Source: Pseudomonas asturiensis (GTDB lineage: Bacteria > Pseudomonadota > Gammaproteobacteria > Pseudomonadales > Pseudomonadaceae). From it: a DNA stretch of 64,000 bases. Where the stretch lies: NCBI RefSeq assembly GCF_900143095.1, contig NZ_FRDA01000010.1, positions 1 to 64,000 on the forward strand, in the 5' to 3' direction. Each line of letters starts with the position of its first letter. Positions within the stretch are counted from its first letter, which is position 1. Positions 16,111 through 24,328 of this stretch are shown here, in pieces. The translations under genes and the position numbers were made by a program. Under the pieces are notes generated by a model that was not told the DNA's origin, made no database searches, and saw only the letters and a program-made list of their open reading frames with translations.

Positions 16111-17457
16111 TTATTTCTTTCCGAGCTTTGAAAACGCTTCCGCTTCGTCCATGCGATTGGCAAACATGCTGACGGCTTCAACGGCGTCGCTCGCGCCATC
16201 CCGGATCTGAACAATCACCTGTCCCGCTTGATCCGCTAGCGTCACGCCACGGTTGGCGCCTTCCTGGGTGGCGCTCATGCTGGCAACTGCCTCGCGGGTT
16301 TCTGCCAGAATCTTGCCGATCATCTCGGCGATTTCCGTGGTAGAGCCGCTGGTGCGTCCGGCCAGTTGCCTCACCTCATCGGCCACGACCGCAAAGCCAC
16401 GGCCCTGATCGCCCGCCCGTGCCGCTTCAATGGCAGCGTTGAGTGCCAGCAGGTTGGTTTGATCGGCGATGCCCCGGATGGTGTTGACGATGGCGGTGAT
16501 CTGCTCCGAGCGATCGCCCAGTTGCCCGACCAGCCTGGCGGAGGAGCCGATGTTTTCCGCGATCTGGCGCATCTCGCGTGCGGTTTCCTGAATCACCAGA
16601 GTGCCTTGTTCGGCGACTTTCTCGGTTTCGGCCGAGATGTGATACGCCTTGGAGGCGCCATGTGCGTCGGCTTCCTGCATCTCCACCTTGGCCGTGATGT
16701 CGCTGGCGAACTTCACGACTTTGTAGAGTTTGCCATCGGTGTCGAAAACGGGGTTATACGTGGCTTCCAGCCACACAACCCGGCCATTTTTGCCGATGCG
16801 CTTGAACTGGCCGCCCACGAACTGGCCCTGGTTCAGCTTGCGCCAGAACTCCGAGTACTCGGCGCTGTTGACCAGCGACGGTTCACAGAAGGTCTTGTGG
16901 TGTTTGCCTTTGATCTCGCCCAGTGAGTAACTCATGACATGCAGGAAGTTGTCGTTGGCCGTAAGCACCTGGCCTGCCGGGTCGAACTCGCAAATCGCCA
17001 TGGCGCGATCCACGGCGTTGAGCTTGCTGCGGCTTTCGTTTTCGAGCAGGACTTGCTGAGTGACGTCCAAGGCGTACTTGACCACCTTGATCACTTTGCC
17101 CTGCGCGTCGACCACGGGGTTGTAGCTGGCTTCCAGCCAGACGCTCTTGCCTGACTTGGCAATGCGCCTGAACGTGCCGGATATGAATTTGCCTGCCCGC
17201 AGGGAGGCCCACAGATCTGCATACTCGCGACTGCGTGCCACTTCCGGATCGCAGAAGTCGCGATGCGTCTTGCCGTGCAGTTCTTCCGCCCGATAACCCA
17301 TTGCAGCAAGAAAGTTATCGTTGGCCCGAATGATCGTTCCGTCGAGCTCCAGCTCGACGATAGCCATTGATTTTTCGAGCGCGCCCATCAGTCCTTTGAG
17401 TCCTCCTACTTCGGCCTTCATGGCTGCCAGTTCAGTTCTGTCTTTCTTCCCGAACAT
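16111..17457 (-). CDS. bdlA: soluble PAS-PAS chemoreceptor, BdlA-like
   Basis: A 448-aa cytoplasmic methyl-accepting protein without transmembrane helices. A short N-terminal coiled coil precedes PAS1 (about 25-135) and PAS2 (about 150-255). The two PAS domains are recognisably duplicated: both contain RANDNFL or TANDNFL, and both contain WLEASYNP or WLEATYNP. The signalling tip GIADQTNLLALNAAIEAARAG lies near 326-346. The architecture and size match BdlA, which in P. aeruginosa controls biofilm dispersal through redox or nutrient sensing. The symbol rests on architecture, as other PAS-MCPs share it. A terminator follows the gene. Confidence 0.75.
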   Translation of the reverse strand: MFGKKDRTELAAMKAEVGGLKGLMGALEKSMAIVELELDGTIIRANDNFLAAMGYRAEELHGKTHRDFCDPEVARSREYADLWASLRAGKFISGTFRRIAKSGKSVWLEASYNPVVDAQGKVIKVVKYALDVTQQVLLENESRSKLNAVDRAMAICEFDPAGQVLTANDNFLHVMSYSLGEIKGKHHKTFCEPSLVNSAEYSEFWRKLNQGQFVGGQFKRIGKNGRVVWLEATYNPVFDTDGKLYKVVKFASDITAKVEMQEADAHGASKAYHISAETEKVAEQGTLVIQETAREMRQIAENIGSSARLVGQLGDRSEQITAIVNTIRGIADQTNLLALNAAIEAARAGDQGRGFAVVADEVRQLAGRTSGSTTEIAEMIGKILAETREAVASMSATQEGANRGVTLADQAGQVIVQIRDGASDAVEAVSMFANRMDEAEAFSKLGKK

Positions 17458-17808
17458 AACCTGCCCCTAGTGTGGTGTTGCGGAACTCTTCATGTGAGTC
17501 TATCGACGACAAGGATGAAGGCATGAGGACAGCTACTCATTATTCTGACGGACGGAAAATACTAAAATTGACGCCAGAAATACCGCTGCTTTTCTCAGGA
17601 AGATATATAACAGCGCGTCTTTATCGAGCTCGATGATGGCTTTGAGCTACTTCAGAAGGGAGGGTTCAATGCATTTCGTGCGTAGCGTCGCCAAACGCCG
17701 GACAAAGAAAAGCCCGCGATGGGGGAGCGGGCTTAAGGATTCACACTTGGGAGCAGCTCTACAATGACGCAGTGGCTGTGAAAACTTTGTGAAGAGAATT
17801 GACTGTTT
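17458..17808. other. spacer upstream of the chemoreceptor
   Basis: About 350 bases, AT-richer near 17530-17620, where the promoter of the chemoreceptor gene should lie. It also holds the terminator of the lipoprotein gene. No gene is seen. Confidence 0.4.
17703..17734 (-). terminator. rho-independent terminator of the lipoprotein gene
   Basis: On the minus strand AAGCCCGC, 9-base loop, GCGGGCTT is followed by TTCTTTG. It lies about 75 bases after the lipoprotein stop codon. Confidence 0.75.
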
Positions 17809-18090
17809 TTACTTTTTTTCAGGTGTTTGAACGGTGTTGGTCACGTCGGAGGTCGGCACGAAGGTTTTCGACTCTTCGGCAGCCGCTTCCTTGGACGCAG
17901 CCTTGTCTTTGGCGGCCTCGGCGTTTTCTTTGGCTGCGTCGTTGACCTTGGCCTGAGCAGATTCCATCTTCTGCTGAGCATTTTCCTGATGCGCCTGGGC
18001 ATCCTGCGCTTTCTGCTCGGACTTGCTGTCGCAGGCAGCGAGACCCAGAGTAGCGGCGATGATGAGGGCAGAGGCAGTGAACTTAAGCAC
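17809..18090 (-). CDS. small Ala/Lys/Glu-rich lipoprotein
   Basis: A 93-aa protein starting at a GTG (AAGGA lies 8 nt upstream), giving a clean lipoprotein signal with lipobox LAAC at about 17-20. A longer ATG frame starting at 18138 would put an odd 16-residue extension before the signal and is rejected. The mature part is a helical, alanine-rich heptad-like segment (QKAQDAQAHQENAQQKMESA) ending in TVQTPEKK. It is probably an envelope lipoprotein; function unknown. A rho-independent terminator follows, so it is monocistronic. Confidence 0.78.
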   Translation of the reverse strand: MLKFTASALIIAATLGLAACDSKSEQKAQDAQAHQENAQQKMESAQAKVNDAAKENAEAAKDKAASKEAAAEESKTFVPTSDVTNTVQTPEKK

Positions 18091-18244
18091 AGGATTTTTC
18101 CTTCGAAAACAAATGTATGGCTTCGATGGATGGCTCAAGCACTAAGTTCAATCGGCTTTAGACTCTGCGTGGAAAGTGGCTGTGCTCGCCGACTTTTCGT
18201 ACAGGGCTTGCGCCGATGTCGTTCAGTGCGCCGTACTGATCGGT

Positions 18245-20737
18245 TCAGACATAGAAAATGTCACTCGTCTGGGCTGAGTTCCCCGTCACCTGTATCTGCG
18301 TGATTTCTGCGGACGCTGCCCCGTACTTTTGAATGATGCCGTTGATGACCGTCTGAGCGCTGGCCGGGTCGGTGACCGAGGACAGAATCGCCTTGGAGTC
18401 GATGCCCGGCGCGCCCGCGCCAGACACATGTTTTTGAGCCGCAAATTCACCCACGGCGATGCGCGAAATCAGAAAGTCCGCATCGCGTGTCGCATTCATG
18501 CCAGCAGTCAGGAAAGTGGTCAGAAAATCGCCCCGGCTGATGCGGGCAGCCGACAGGTCGTTGACCCAGTAGTCATAACCGGCCTGGTCGGCCTGGCGAC
18601 CCAGCGCATTGTTGTAAGCGAACGTCACGTACTCGGCGGTCTGCAACTGCGTGCCACCCTCGCCATTCTGGGCACCGGCTTTGTACATGTTTTGACCCAC
18701 AAGCAGATTGGCCGTGTTTTGTGCCATGCCCGTCTTGAGGTTGGCAGCCAGTTCGTCCGCCCAGTAGGCAAGGCCACTGTACTCGGGTGTACGGCCAAAG
18801 GCGCCGATGTACAGACTGATGAGAAAGTCCTGCTGACCATCGCTCAATCCCGACAGGTGCAGATTGGCGTCGGGAAGTTTCGTGGAGGAGGGCGCTGTGC
18901 CTGACGTCGTGCCACCGGACCCGGAAGTGCCGCCGCCACTCGTGACGGGGCTGCCGTTAACGACCTGAACATTGCTCACCTGGCCGATCAGCGGCGTATC
19001 GTTGGCCCACGCCGATCTGCCAATCAGCTCGTCCGCTCTGCCGACATCGTCAGGCACTGTGCCCTGACCTTCGGCCACGACCTTGCCATCCTTGGACAGC
19101 TGCATCAGGCCGTTGGCATTGACGCGCGCACTCCAGGTTGCGGTCTGGCCTTCCACGATCACGTCGTTGGCCACGATCTGGTAAGACGTCGACCCTTTGA
19201 CGATGGCGAACGCCATGTCGTCAGAACGGCCGACCTGACCCAGCCATATATTGTCCGCGGCAGGCCCGTTGCCGAAATCGAAGATGCGCTGCCACGCGCC
19301 CGCATTCAGGCTGTCGAAGCGTGCCGTGGCGGTCGCGGTGAACGCTCCATCAATCTCGTAGGCGCTGCGAACCCATGTGTCGTCCGAGCGTGCTGAGAGT
19401 ACAGTGAGGTGGCTATCGGCTTCACCGGCCTTGATCGTGCCGAAGCGGCCTTTCATGTTTTCCAGCAGGGCGGTGACATCCAGGGTCACGTCATCGAAGC
19501 TGAGCTTTTCGATGCTTCGCAGCGTGTCCACCGCGCCGGTTGCCATGTCGGTCATTCTGAGAATGCCGTTGAGCGCGAAGTCAGCATTGTAGAGGGCCTG
19601 ATAGGCCGTGCTCAGGCCGGCGAAGAGCGCCGTGTCCGTTCCTGCGCCTCCATCGAGGTCGTCCCGGTCGGCGCCGCCCACCAGTATGTCATTGCCGCCG
19701 CCGCCCAGAATCGTATCGTTCCCGGCACCGCCTTCCAGACGGTTGGCTGCGTCATTACCGATAAGGGTGTCGCTGCCGCCACCGGTGATCGCATTTTCAA
19801 TGACCACTCCCCTGGCAATGGCGAGGTTGCCAGCGACCCCGTCGATACTGGAGAACGCTTCTGCACGCAGGTCGATCTTCTGGTCGGCCGAACGCAGGCT
19901 GAAGTTGAATGTATCGATGCCGCCCGAGTCGAAAATGGTCGCGGCTGTTCCCTGGACAACATCCGTTCCAGCCGCAAAGACAGTGCGGAAATCGCCATAC
20001 GTGTCATTGCCCGTGTTCACGCCCGAAGAAACGCCATACAGCGTCTGGGTAGCGAGTATGTCAGCCAGCATGGGCGTAATGGCGAAGGCAAAGGCTGCCG
20101 TGTCGTAGGGATTATCGTTCTGGTCGAAGTACGACATGATCGACTTCTGCCAGCTGTCTTCCTGATAACTCGCATCGGTGCCGAAATTCGCAGAGCCGTT
20201 GTAGTTGCCGCCATGGCCAAGACCGATCGCATGCCCGATCTCGTGGACAAACGTCTGCAGTTTGTACCAGCTGCCATTGGACCAGTTGGCCTCCACGTTC
20301 ACGATGCTGCTGACAATCAGCCCGTTGGATGAGGTCGTGGAGTTGGCATACGCGCCGCTCTGGTCCTCGCTGAAGTCGATTTGTGCCCAGCCTGTCGTTT
20401 CAATGAATTTGATGCCGGTGGCATTGGACCAGGTTTGCAGCGCGGCGCGCGCGGTGTCCTGATTATCGGCGCGCAGGGCAGCGATATTGACTGTTATCGA
20501 GCCGCCAGCCCGCACATTGAAATGGTGAGGTTGACCGCCCACATCCTGCCAGAACCCATCTGTCAGGTAGCGGGCCTGCTGATCCAGCGTAAAGGACGGC
20601 AGATTGGCCGCGACGTTGCTGGTGGTCTGCGTGCCTTGTGCATCGAGTTTATCGAGGCAGTTTGGCCCTTTCAGGTTGGGATACGTCATACACAGAACAC
20701 ACATGGAGCCGACCTCAAGCGTGGGCAACAGGGACAT
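18245..20737 (-). CDS. RTX zinc metalloprotease (serralysin-like) with DUF4214 C-terminus
   Basis: An 830-aa secreted protease. The zinc site is HEIGHAIGLGH at 165-175 and the Met-turn SIMSYF at 199-204, as in serralysins. RTX calcium repeats of the GGAGNDTILGGGGND type lie near 335-365. A jelly-roll/LamG-like region (about 430-600) and a Gly/Ser linker lead to a DUF4214-type domain with two similar units (FGRTPEYSGLAYW and LGRQADQAGYDYW). There is no Sec signal. The C-terminus ends DIFYV, like type I secretion signals. Classic serralysins are about 480 aa, so this is an extended architecture. No ABC exporter is encoded nearby. It follows a small secreted-protein gene by 13 bases. Confidence 0.86.
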   Translation of the reverse strand: MSLLPTLEVGSMCVLCMTYPNLKGPNCLDKLDAQGTQTTSNVAANLPSFTLDQQARYLTDGFWQDVGGQPHHFNVRAGGSITVNIAALRADNQDTARAALQTWSNATGIKFIETTGWAQIDFSEDQSGAYANSTTSSNGLIVSSIVNVEANWSNGSWYKLQTFVHEIGHAIGLGHGGNYNGSANFGTDASYQEDSWQKSIMSYFDQNDNPYDTAAFAFAITPMLADILATQTLYGVSSGVNTGNDTYGDFRTVFAAGTDVVQGTAATIFDSGGIDTFNFSLRSADQKIDLRAEAFSSIDGVAGNLAIARGVVIENAITGGGSDTLIGNDAANRLEGGAGNDTILGGGGNDILVGGADRDDLDGGAGTDTALFAGLSTAYQALYNADFALNGILRMTDMATGAVDTLRSIEKLSFDDVTLDVTALLENMKGRFGTIKAGEADSHLTVLSARSDDTWVRSAYEIDGAFTATATARFDSLNAGAWQRIFDFGNGPAADNIWLGQVGRSDDMAFAIVKGSTSYQIVANDVIVEGQTATWSARVNANGLMQLSKDGKVVAEGQGTVPDDVGRADELIGRSAWANDTPLIGQVSNVQVVNGSPVTSGGGTSGSGGTTSGTAPSSTKLPDANLHLSGLSDGQQDFLISLYIGAFGRTPEYSGLAYWADELAANLKTGMAQNTANLLVGQNMYKAGAQNGEGGTQLQTAEYVTFAYNNALGRQADQAGYDYWVNDLSAARISRGDFLTTFLTAGMNATRDADFLISRIAVGEFAAQKHVSGAGAPGIDSKAILSSVTDPASAQTVINGIIQKYGAASAEITQIQVTGNSAQTSDIFYV

Positions 20738-20750
20738 AAAACGTGAGCAT

Positions 20751-21203
20751 TTACCGCGCCGCAGGAGACTCGTGCAGCAAGGCGTTTACATAATCTCGAA
20801 GCATCCGCTCCGATAACGTGGCGTCGGTGACCTGAAAACGAAGGGTCGGCCCGCGTCCTTCGACGCCATTTGTTGCTCTCCAGGCCAGATGACCTGACAG
20901 GCTCGTTGATGTCCTGAGTTCCTCGACGAACGCTATCGTGGGCAGCCCTGTCGTTTGCGGCACAACCTCGACCTGTCGATGCTCTTGCGACAACGCAGCG
21001 GCCAATGCCCGGCACATTCCGCTCGAGGGCTCCTCGCAGATCACGTACAGAACACCGGGTGCCAGCTGATCCTGATTTGCTTGCGCCATGGGTATACCGA
21101 CTCCGCCATTGAGTACGATGAGCATCAGCGCCACGGCAGCCATGAAACGCCTCGTAAAACCCGAAGCAAAGACCCGCCTGCGACACGACGCTTGCTGAAC
21201 CAT
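20751..21203 (-). CDS. secreted/periplasmic protein of unknown function beside the protease
   Basis: About 150 aa from the ATG at 21203 (GAGG 9 nt upstream); a longer frame reaches 21317 and a shorter start lies at 21143. The N-terminus has Arg-rich residues followed by a hydrophobic core (AAVALMLIVLNGGVGIP) and an AQA-type cleavage site, so it is exported by Sec. The mature part has two Cys in VICEEPSSGMCRAL and a C-terminal helix. It ends 13 bases before the protease start on the same strand, so they are likely co-transcribed. An inhibitor or chaperone for the protease is possible, as serralysin operons often have one, but no inhibitor motif is seen. Confidence 0.6.
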   Translation of the reverse strand: MVQQASCRRRVFASGFTRRFMAAVALMLIVLNGGVGIPMAQANQDQLAPGVLYVICEEPSSGMCRALAAALSQEHRQVEVVPQTTGLPTIAFVEELRTSTSLSGHLAWRATNGVEGRGPTLRFQVTDATLSERMLRDYVNALLHESPAAR

Positions 21204-21511
21204 CAAGAACATCCTCAATCCGGCGCTCGGCCATTTGCAAGACATATCACGATTCAGGGTTAGCGGCAGGCGGCGGGAATTATTTAACGGAGGGGTTATG
21301 GCTGAGGCATCAATCATTCAGTGTCCGCACGCGCGTCCGTTGAATTCAAGCAGGCATGCTGCTTCTTAAGCGGGGTATGGCGGTGCGTCTTAAGATTCGT
21401 CCTGGCTCAACAGAGACCATTCACTCAAGCCGCATGGCTGCGGTCCTCTTACCTTGTTCGAGCAATTTTCCTAGCTTCGCTCCCTCACGATTCTTTAACT
21501 GAGGGGGGCGG

Positions 21512-22522
21512 ATGAGTAGCCACAGCGTTAGCAAACAACACTTTTCGGATTACACGGAAGCTGAATTTCTTCATTGCATGGAGCAAATCCTCGGCACAAA
21601 ACCTCATGGGAGGGACCGGCAGGCAGAGAGGCTGTTGAACCGCTTTGCTGAGGTGACCGAATATCCTGACAGTACAGACCTTATTTTTTGGCCAGAGGAC
21701 GGTTCTGACACGTCAGCCAAAGGTATTACTGACATTATCCGCCAGTGGCGCGAGGCGAATGGTTTGCCGGGCTTCAAAGCTGCCGATCCTGACTATCAAC
21801 CGCCCAGGCACGAACCTGCGGGTAGCATGGGCATTGACGAGGTCAAAAAGCTGCTGGTAAGACCCGCCGCTGAATTTGTAGTCAGCAATAGTCCATCCAC
21901 AGATCAGGTTGTAGAAAGCTGGATCGGCAAAGTGTCCCTTTACGGACTTGAGGAAGGCGTACCCAAGAATGATCAAGGGGTAGAGCTGCACCCCTATGCG
22001 CAGTTACACCTTGGTAGCCTGCCGTTCAAGCATCCCCTGCTTGAGGGTGTCAGTGTCATTACGCTGTTTGTCGCGGAGCCTTTGCCTGAAGCCTTTGAGC
22101 CTATGGGCAATAATTGGCTGATTCGCGAGTATGGGCCTGACCACGTGCTCGTTCCTAAAGAGCTACCTGTGGCGGGCTCGACTATCAAAGCCGTGTCATT
22201 GAAAGTCGCCTTTGTAGCAGAAGATTTTCCGCTGTGGGATGAAGGTGGAATACCCACGTATCTGGACGCAGAGATCGTCGAGCTGGAACGTTCGGGACAG
22301 ATCGAAAGCTATGAAGATTTAGGGGCACATGCTTATGGTCATAAGGTCGGTGGGTATCCGTCTTTCTGCCAGCCTGGCATCGACCCTGGGGAAGATTTTG
22401 AATTTGTGTTTCAACTATCAAGCGATCCTGAGATCAATCTGAATGTGGTTGACAGTGGATCCCTGATGTTCTGGAAAAGCAAAGTAACCGGCGAGTGGGT
22501 ACTTTATTACGATTTCTACTGA
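21512..22522 (+). CDS. bacteriocin immunity domain fused to DUF1963
   Basis: A 336-aa soluble protein in two parts. Residues ~9-92 match the Im2/Im9/pyocin DNase immunity family: the AEFL..E motif at the start of helix I, then DLIFWPEDGSD and the block ITDIIRQWREANGLPGFK. Residues ~105-336 look like DUF1963 (YwqG family), with WIGKVSLYG near the beginning and KVGGYPSFCQPG and the closing MFWKSKVTGEWVLYYDFY. AGGGGGGCGG precedes the ATG. No cognate colicin or pyocin gene is adjacent, so it is an orphan immunity. A fusion of this kind suggests that DUF1963 may itself have an immunity role. Confidence 0.78.
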   Translation: MSSHSVSKQHFSDYTEAEFLHCMEQILGTKPHGRDRQAERLLNRFAEVTEYPDSTDLIFWPEDGSDTSAKGITDIIRQWREANGLPGFKAADPDYQPPRHEPAGSMGIDEVKKLLVRPAAEFVVSNSPSTDQVVESWIGKVSLYGLEEGVPKNDQGVELHPYAQLHLGSLPFKHPLLEGVSVITLFVAEPLPEAFEPMGNNWLIREYGPDHVLVPKELPVAGSTIKAVSLKVAFVAEDFPLWDEGGIPTYLDAEIVELERSGQIESYEDLGAHAYGHKVGGYPSFCQPGIDPGEDFEFVFQLSSDPEINLNVVDSGSLMFWKSKVTGEWVLYYDFY

Positions 22523-22722
22523 TCTCGTGGATTGCGCAAAAGCCGTCGTGGGTAGCATGCAGGAAGGAGCGTTCAAGGAGGCAGTGGAGCAGGGTGACGG
22601 CCGGGATCAGAGGCATCGCCCAAGGCTAAGCTGTGGAGGCTGGCCCTGGGTGTCCTCGGGCTTGGCGCTTCGGGCGGTGGTGGACTTCGCCAGGCAGGGG
22701 CTCGTTTCACATGCTGCTTTGA

Positions 22723-23097
22723 TCAAACGATAATAGTGTGCGGATAGTCGTGCATAGCGCCATCGTGAGTCACAAGGCTGACTCCTTCGGCCAGCGCCTG
22801 GGCAACCATGATGCGGTCGAAGGGATCGCGATGATGGTTGGGCAATCTGTCTACAGTCAGGCCGTGGACCGAAGTAATCGGCAATTCAAGGTAGCCAGCA
22901 TCGATCAGTTCCTTGCGCAGCAATGCGGGGTTAACACCGGTCCGCTCCGCACCCTTGATCGTCAGCTCCCAAATACTGGCAGCACTGAAATACAGGGTAT
23001 TGGCCTCATCGTCGATGAGTTGAGCCGCTGTTTCAGAAAGCTTCCGATCCCCTGTGACGGCCCAAACCAGAACGTGAGTGTCGAGCAGTAACTTCAT
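22723..23097 (-). CDS. vapC: VapC-type PIN-domain toxin
   Basis: A 124-aa PIN-domain ribonuclease. The acidic residues expected for Mg-dependent RNA cleavage are present: D6 in LLLDTHVLVW, E44 in SIWELTIK, D94 in DPFDRIMVAQA and D112 in THDGAM. It overlaps the antitoxin gene by 4 bases and is transcribed after it, the usual order. All catalytic positions appear intact, so the toxin should be functional. Confidence 0.9.
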   Translation of the reverse strand: MKLLLDTHVLVWAVTGDRKLSETAAQLIDDEANTLYFSAASIWELTIKGAERTGVNPALLRKELIDAGYLELPITSVHGLTVDRLPNHHRDPFDRIMVAQALAEGVSLVTHDGAMHDYPHTIIV

Positions 23098-23321
23098 TCC
23101 TTTGCCTCGAAAAGATCAGCGATTTCAGCATCCATGGCGTCCGAGGCTTCTGCGTTGAATGTCAGGTTGCTCAGCATCCCGCGGCGCTTCGGTGCCGTGA
23201 TGGGGACCAGCTTTGCTACGGGTATGCCAGCCTTGGCGATGATGATGGTCTCTCCGCCTGCCGCTGCATCGACAAGCTGCGAGAAGTGCGTCTTGGCTGC
23301 ATGGATGTTATGGGTCTGCAT
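23094..23321 (-). CDS. vapB: Phd/YefM-family antitoxin
   Basis: A 75-aa antitoxin. The N-terminal DNA-binding part has NIHAAKTHFSQLVDAA and GETIIIAKAGIPVAKLVPI, the Phd/YefM pattern. The acidic C-terminal tail (DAMDAEIADLFEAKE) should wrap and neutralise the toxin. It is the first gene of the pair. A perfect palindrome about 40 bases upstream is a likely autoregulatory operator. Strictly it is a Phd-fold partner of a PIN toxin; the vapB symbol is used for the pair's role. Confidence 0.88.
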   Translation of the reverse strand: MQTHNIHAAKTHFSQLVDAAAGGETIIIAKAGIPVAKLVPITAPKRRGMLSNLTFNAEASDAMDAEIADLFEAKE

Positions 23322-23359
23322 GGCATTGCCTCCCGTGGATTGGTTTAAGGGATAGCTTG

Positions 23360-23374
23360 GTCCACTAGGTGGAC
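23360..23374. promoter_or_regulatory. palindromic operator of the toxin-antitoxin operon
   Basis: GTCCAC, TAG, GTGGAC is a perfect 6-bp dyad with a 3-base centre, extended by TTGG and AAG outside. It lies 39-53 bases before the antitoxin start, where Phd-type antitoxins bind and repress their own operon. Confidence 0.65.
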
Positions 23375-23502
23375 TAAGTAAAGTGCCTCTCGATCAAATG
23401 CATGAATATTCGTTTCATGAAAGGCAGCCTTTCAGCAGAGGCTCCAGTCAGGATTAGCCACTCAGTGCAAGGACCCATTCAGCGGTGCGCGATAACGCGT
23501 GA

Positions 23503-23670
23503 GGCACCGATTACAGCGAGTACACCCGCGACCTGATCTGTGGTGAGCAAGAGCGCAGTGCCGAGAGCGAAGGCATCCGCCTGGCTCTGGTAGAGGACGA
23601 TTCAAGCGGCGAACCCAGCCCATTCAACGCCGATGAGTTCAAACGGAGAATGCTGAAAACGCATGGCTGA
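23503..23670 (+). pseudogene. relic of a ParD-like antitoxin gene
   Basis: A 55-codon open stretch without a start codon: an in-frame TGA lies just before it. Its translation (begins GTDYSEYTRDL, ends FKRRMLKTHG) looks like the C-terminal two thirds of a ParD-family antitoxin, including the SGEPxxFxxxxFK ending. No parE toxin follows within the next 200 bases. It suggests a decayed second toxin-antitoxin locus beside the intact vapBC-like pair. Confidence 0.6.
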
Positions 23671-23807
23671 ATAGCGCCTTGCAGGCCACACCCCCATCAG
23701 CTTTTTCACTGATGAAATGTAAGTGGATTCGTAGACTGAGTTGATCTGCTCACGAACCTGCTCGCAAAGAGGTGGGCTTTCAAGGGTGTTGTGAGGAATC
23801 GTAGACA

Positions 23808-23833
23808 ACAAAAAGCCCGCACGAGGCGGGCTT
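23808..23833 (-). terminator. rho-independent terminator after tRNA-Phe
   Basis: On the minus strand AAGCCCGC, CTCGT, GCGGGCTT is followed by TTTGTTG. It lies about 45 bases after the 3' end of tRNA-Phe. Confidence 0.8.
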
Positions 23834-23878
23834 CTTGTGTGTTTTCAGGTGTGCTTGGCATCACCTGAAAACGAAAGG

Positions 23879-23954
23879 TGGTGCCCAGAGACGGAATCGA
23901 ACCGCCGACACGGGGATTTTCAATCCCCTGCTCTACCGACTGAGCTATCTGGGC
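23879..23954 (-). tRNA. tRNA-Phe (anticodon GAA)
   Basis: A 76-nt tRNA with encoded CCA. The acceptor is GCCCAGA/TCTGGGC, the D-arm AGCTCAGTCGGTAGAGC, the anticodon loop TTGAAAA (anticodon GAA) and the T-loop TTCGATT. It lies just downstream of the mutY-yggX unit on the same strand. Confidence 0.97.
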
Positions 23955-24055
23955 AACGGGGCGCATTAAACGTGTTTTTCAGGAGGTCGTCAAGCGCGTT
24001 ATCAAAAAATATTGAATTATTACCGACGCTTACGACCTTCACTGCGTGAAACGCT

Positions 24056-24328
24056 TTATTTCTCGGGGGGAACGTAGCCTTCGGCCTGGGCGTATTCCTC
24101 GCCGGACAGGAACTTGTCCATCTCGGTCTGGAGGAATTTGCGGTCTTCGGCGTTCATCATGTTCAGGCGGCGTTCGTTGATCAGCAGGGTCTGGTGTTTC
24201 TGCCAGTCGGCCCAGGCTTTCTGCGAGACGTGATTGAAGATGTCTTCGCCCTTGGCACCCGGATAGGGCGCGCGTTCAAGGCCTGGCAGTTCTTCTTTGT
24301 ATTTGCGGCACATTACGGTGCGGGTCAT
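24056..24328 (-). CDS. yggX: Fe(II)-trafficking / oxidative damage protection protein YggX
   Basis: A 90-aa YggX family protein: starts MTRTVMCRKYKEELPGL with the conserved Cys7, contains YPGAKGEDIFNHVSQKAWADW and ends EGYVPPEK. In enteric bacteria YggX protects iron-sulfur clusters and limits Fenton damage. Its start overlaps the stop of mutY by 4 bases, a conserved gene pair in gammaproteobacteria. This links repair of oxidised DNA with iron handling. Confidence 0.95.
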   Translation of the reverse strand: MTRTVMCRKYKEELPGLERAPYPGAKGEDIFNHVSQKAWADWQKHQTLLINERRLNMMNAEDRKFLQTEMDKFLSGEEYAQAEGYVPPEK

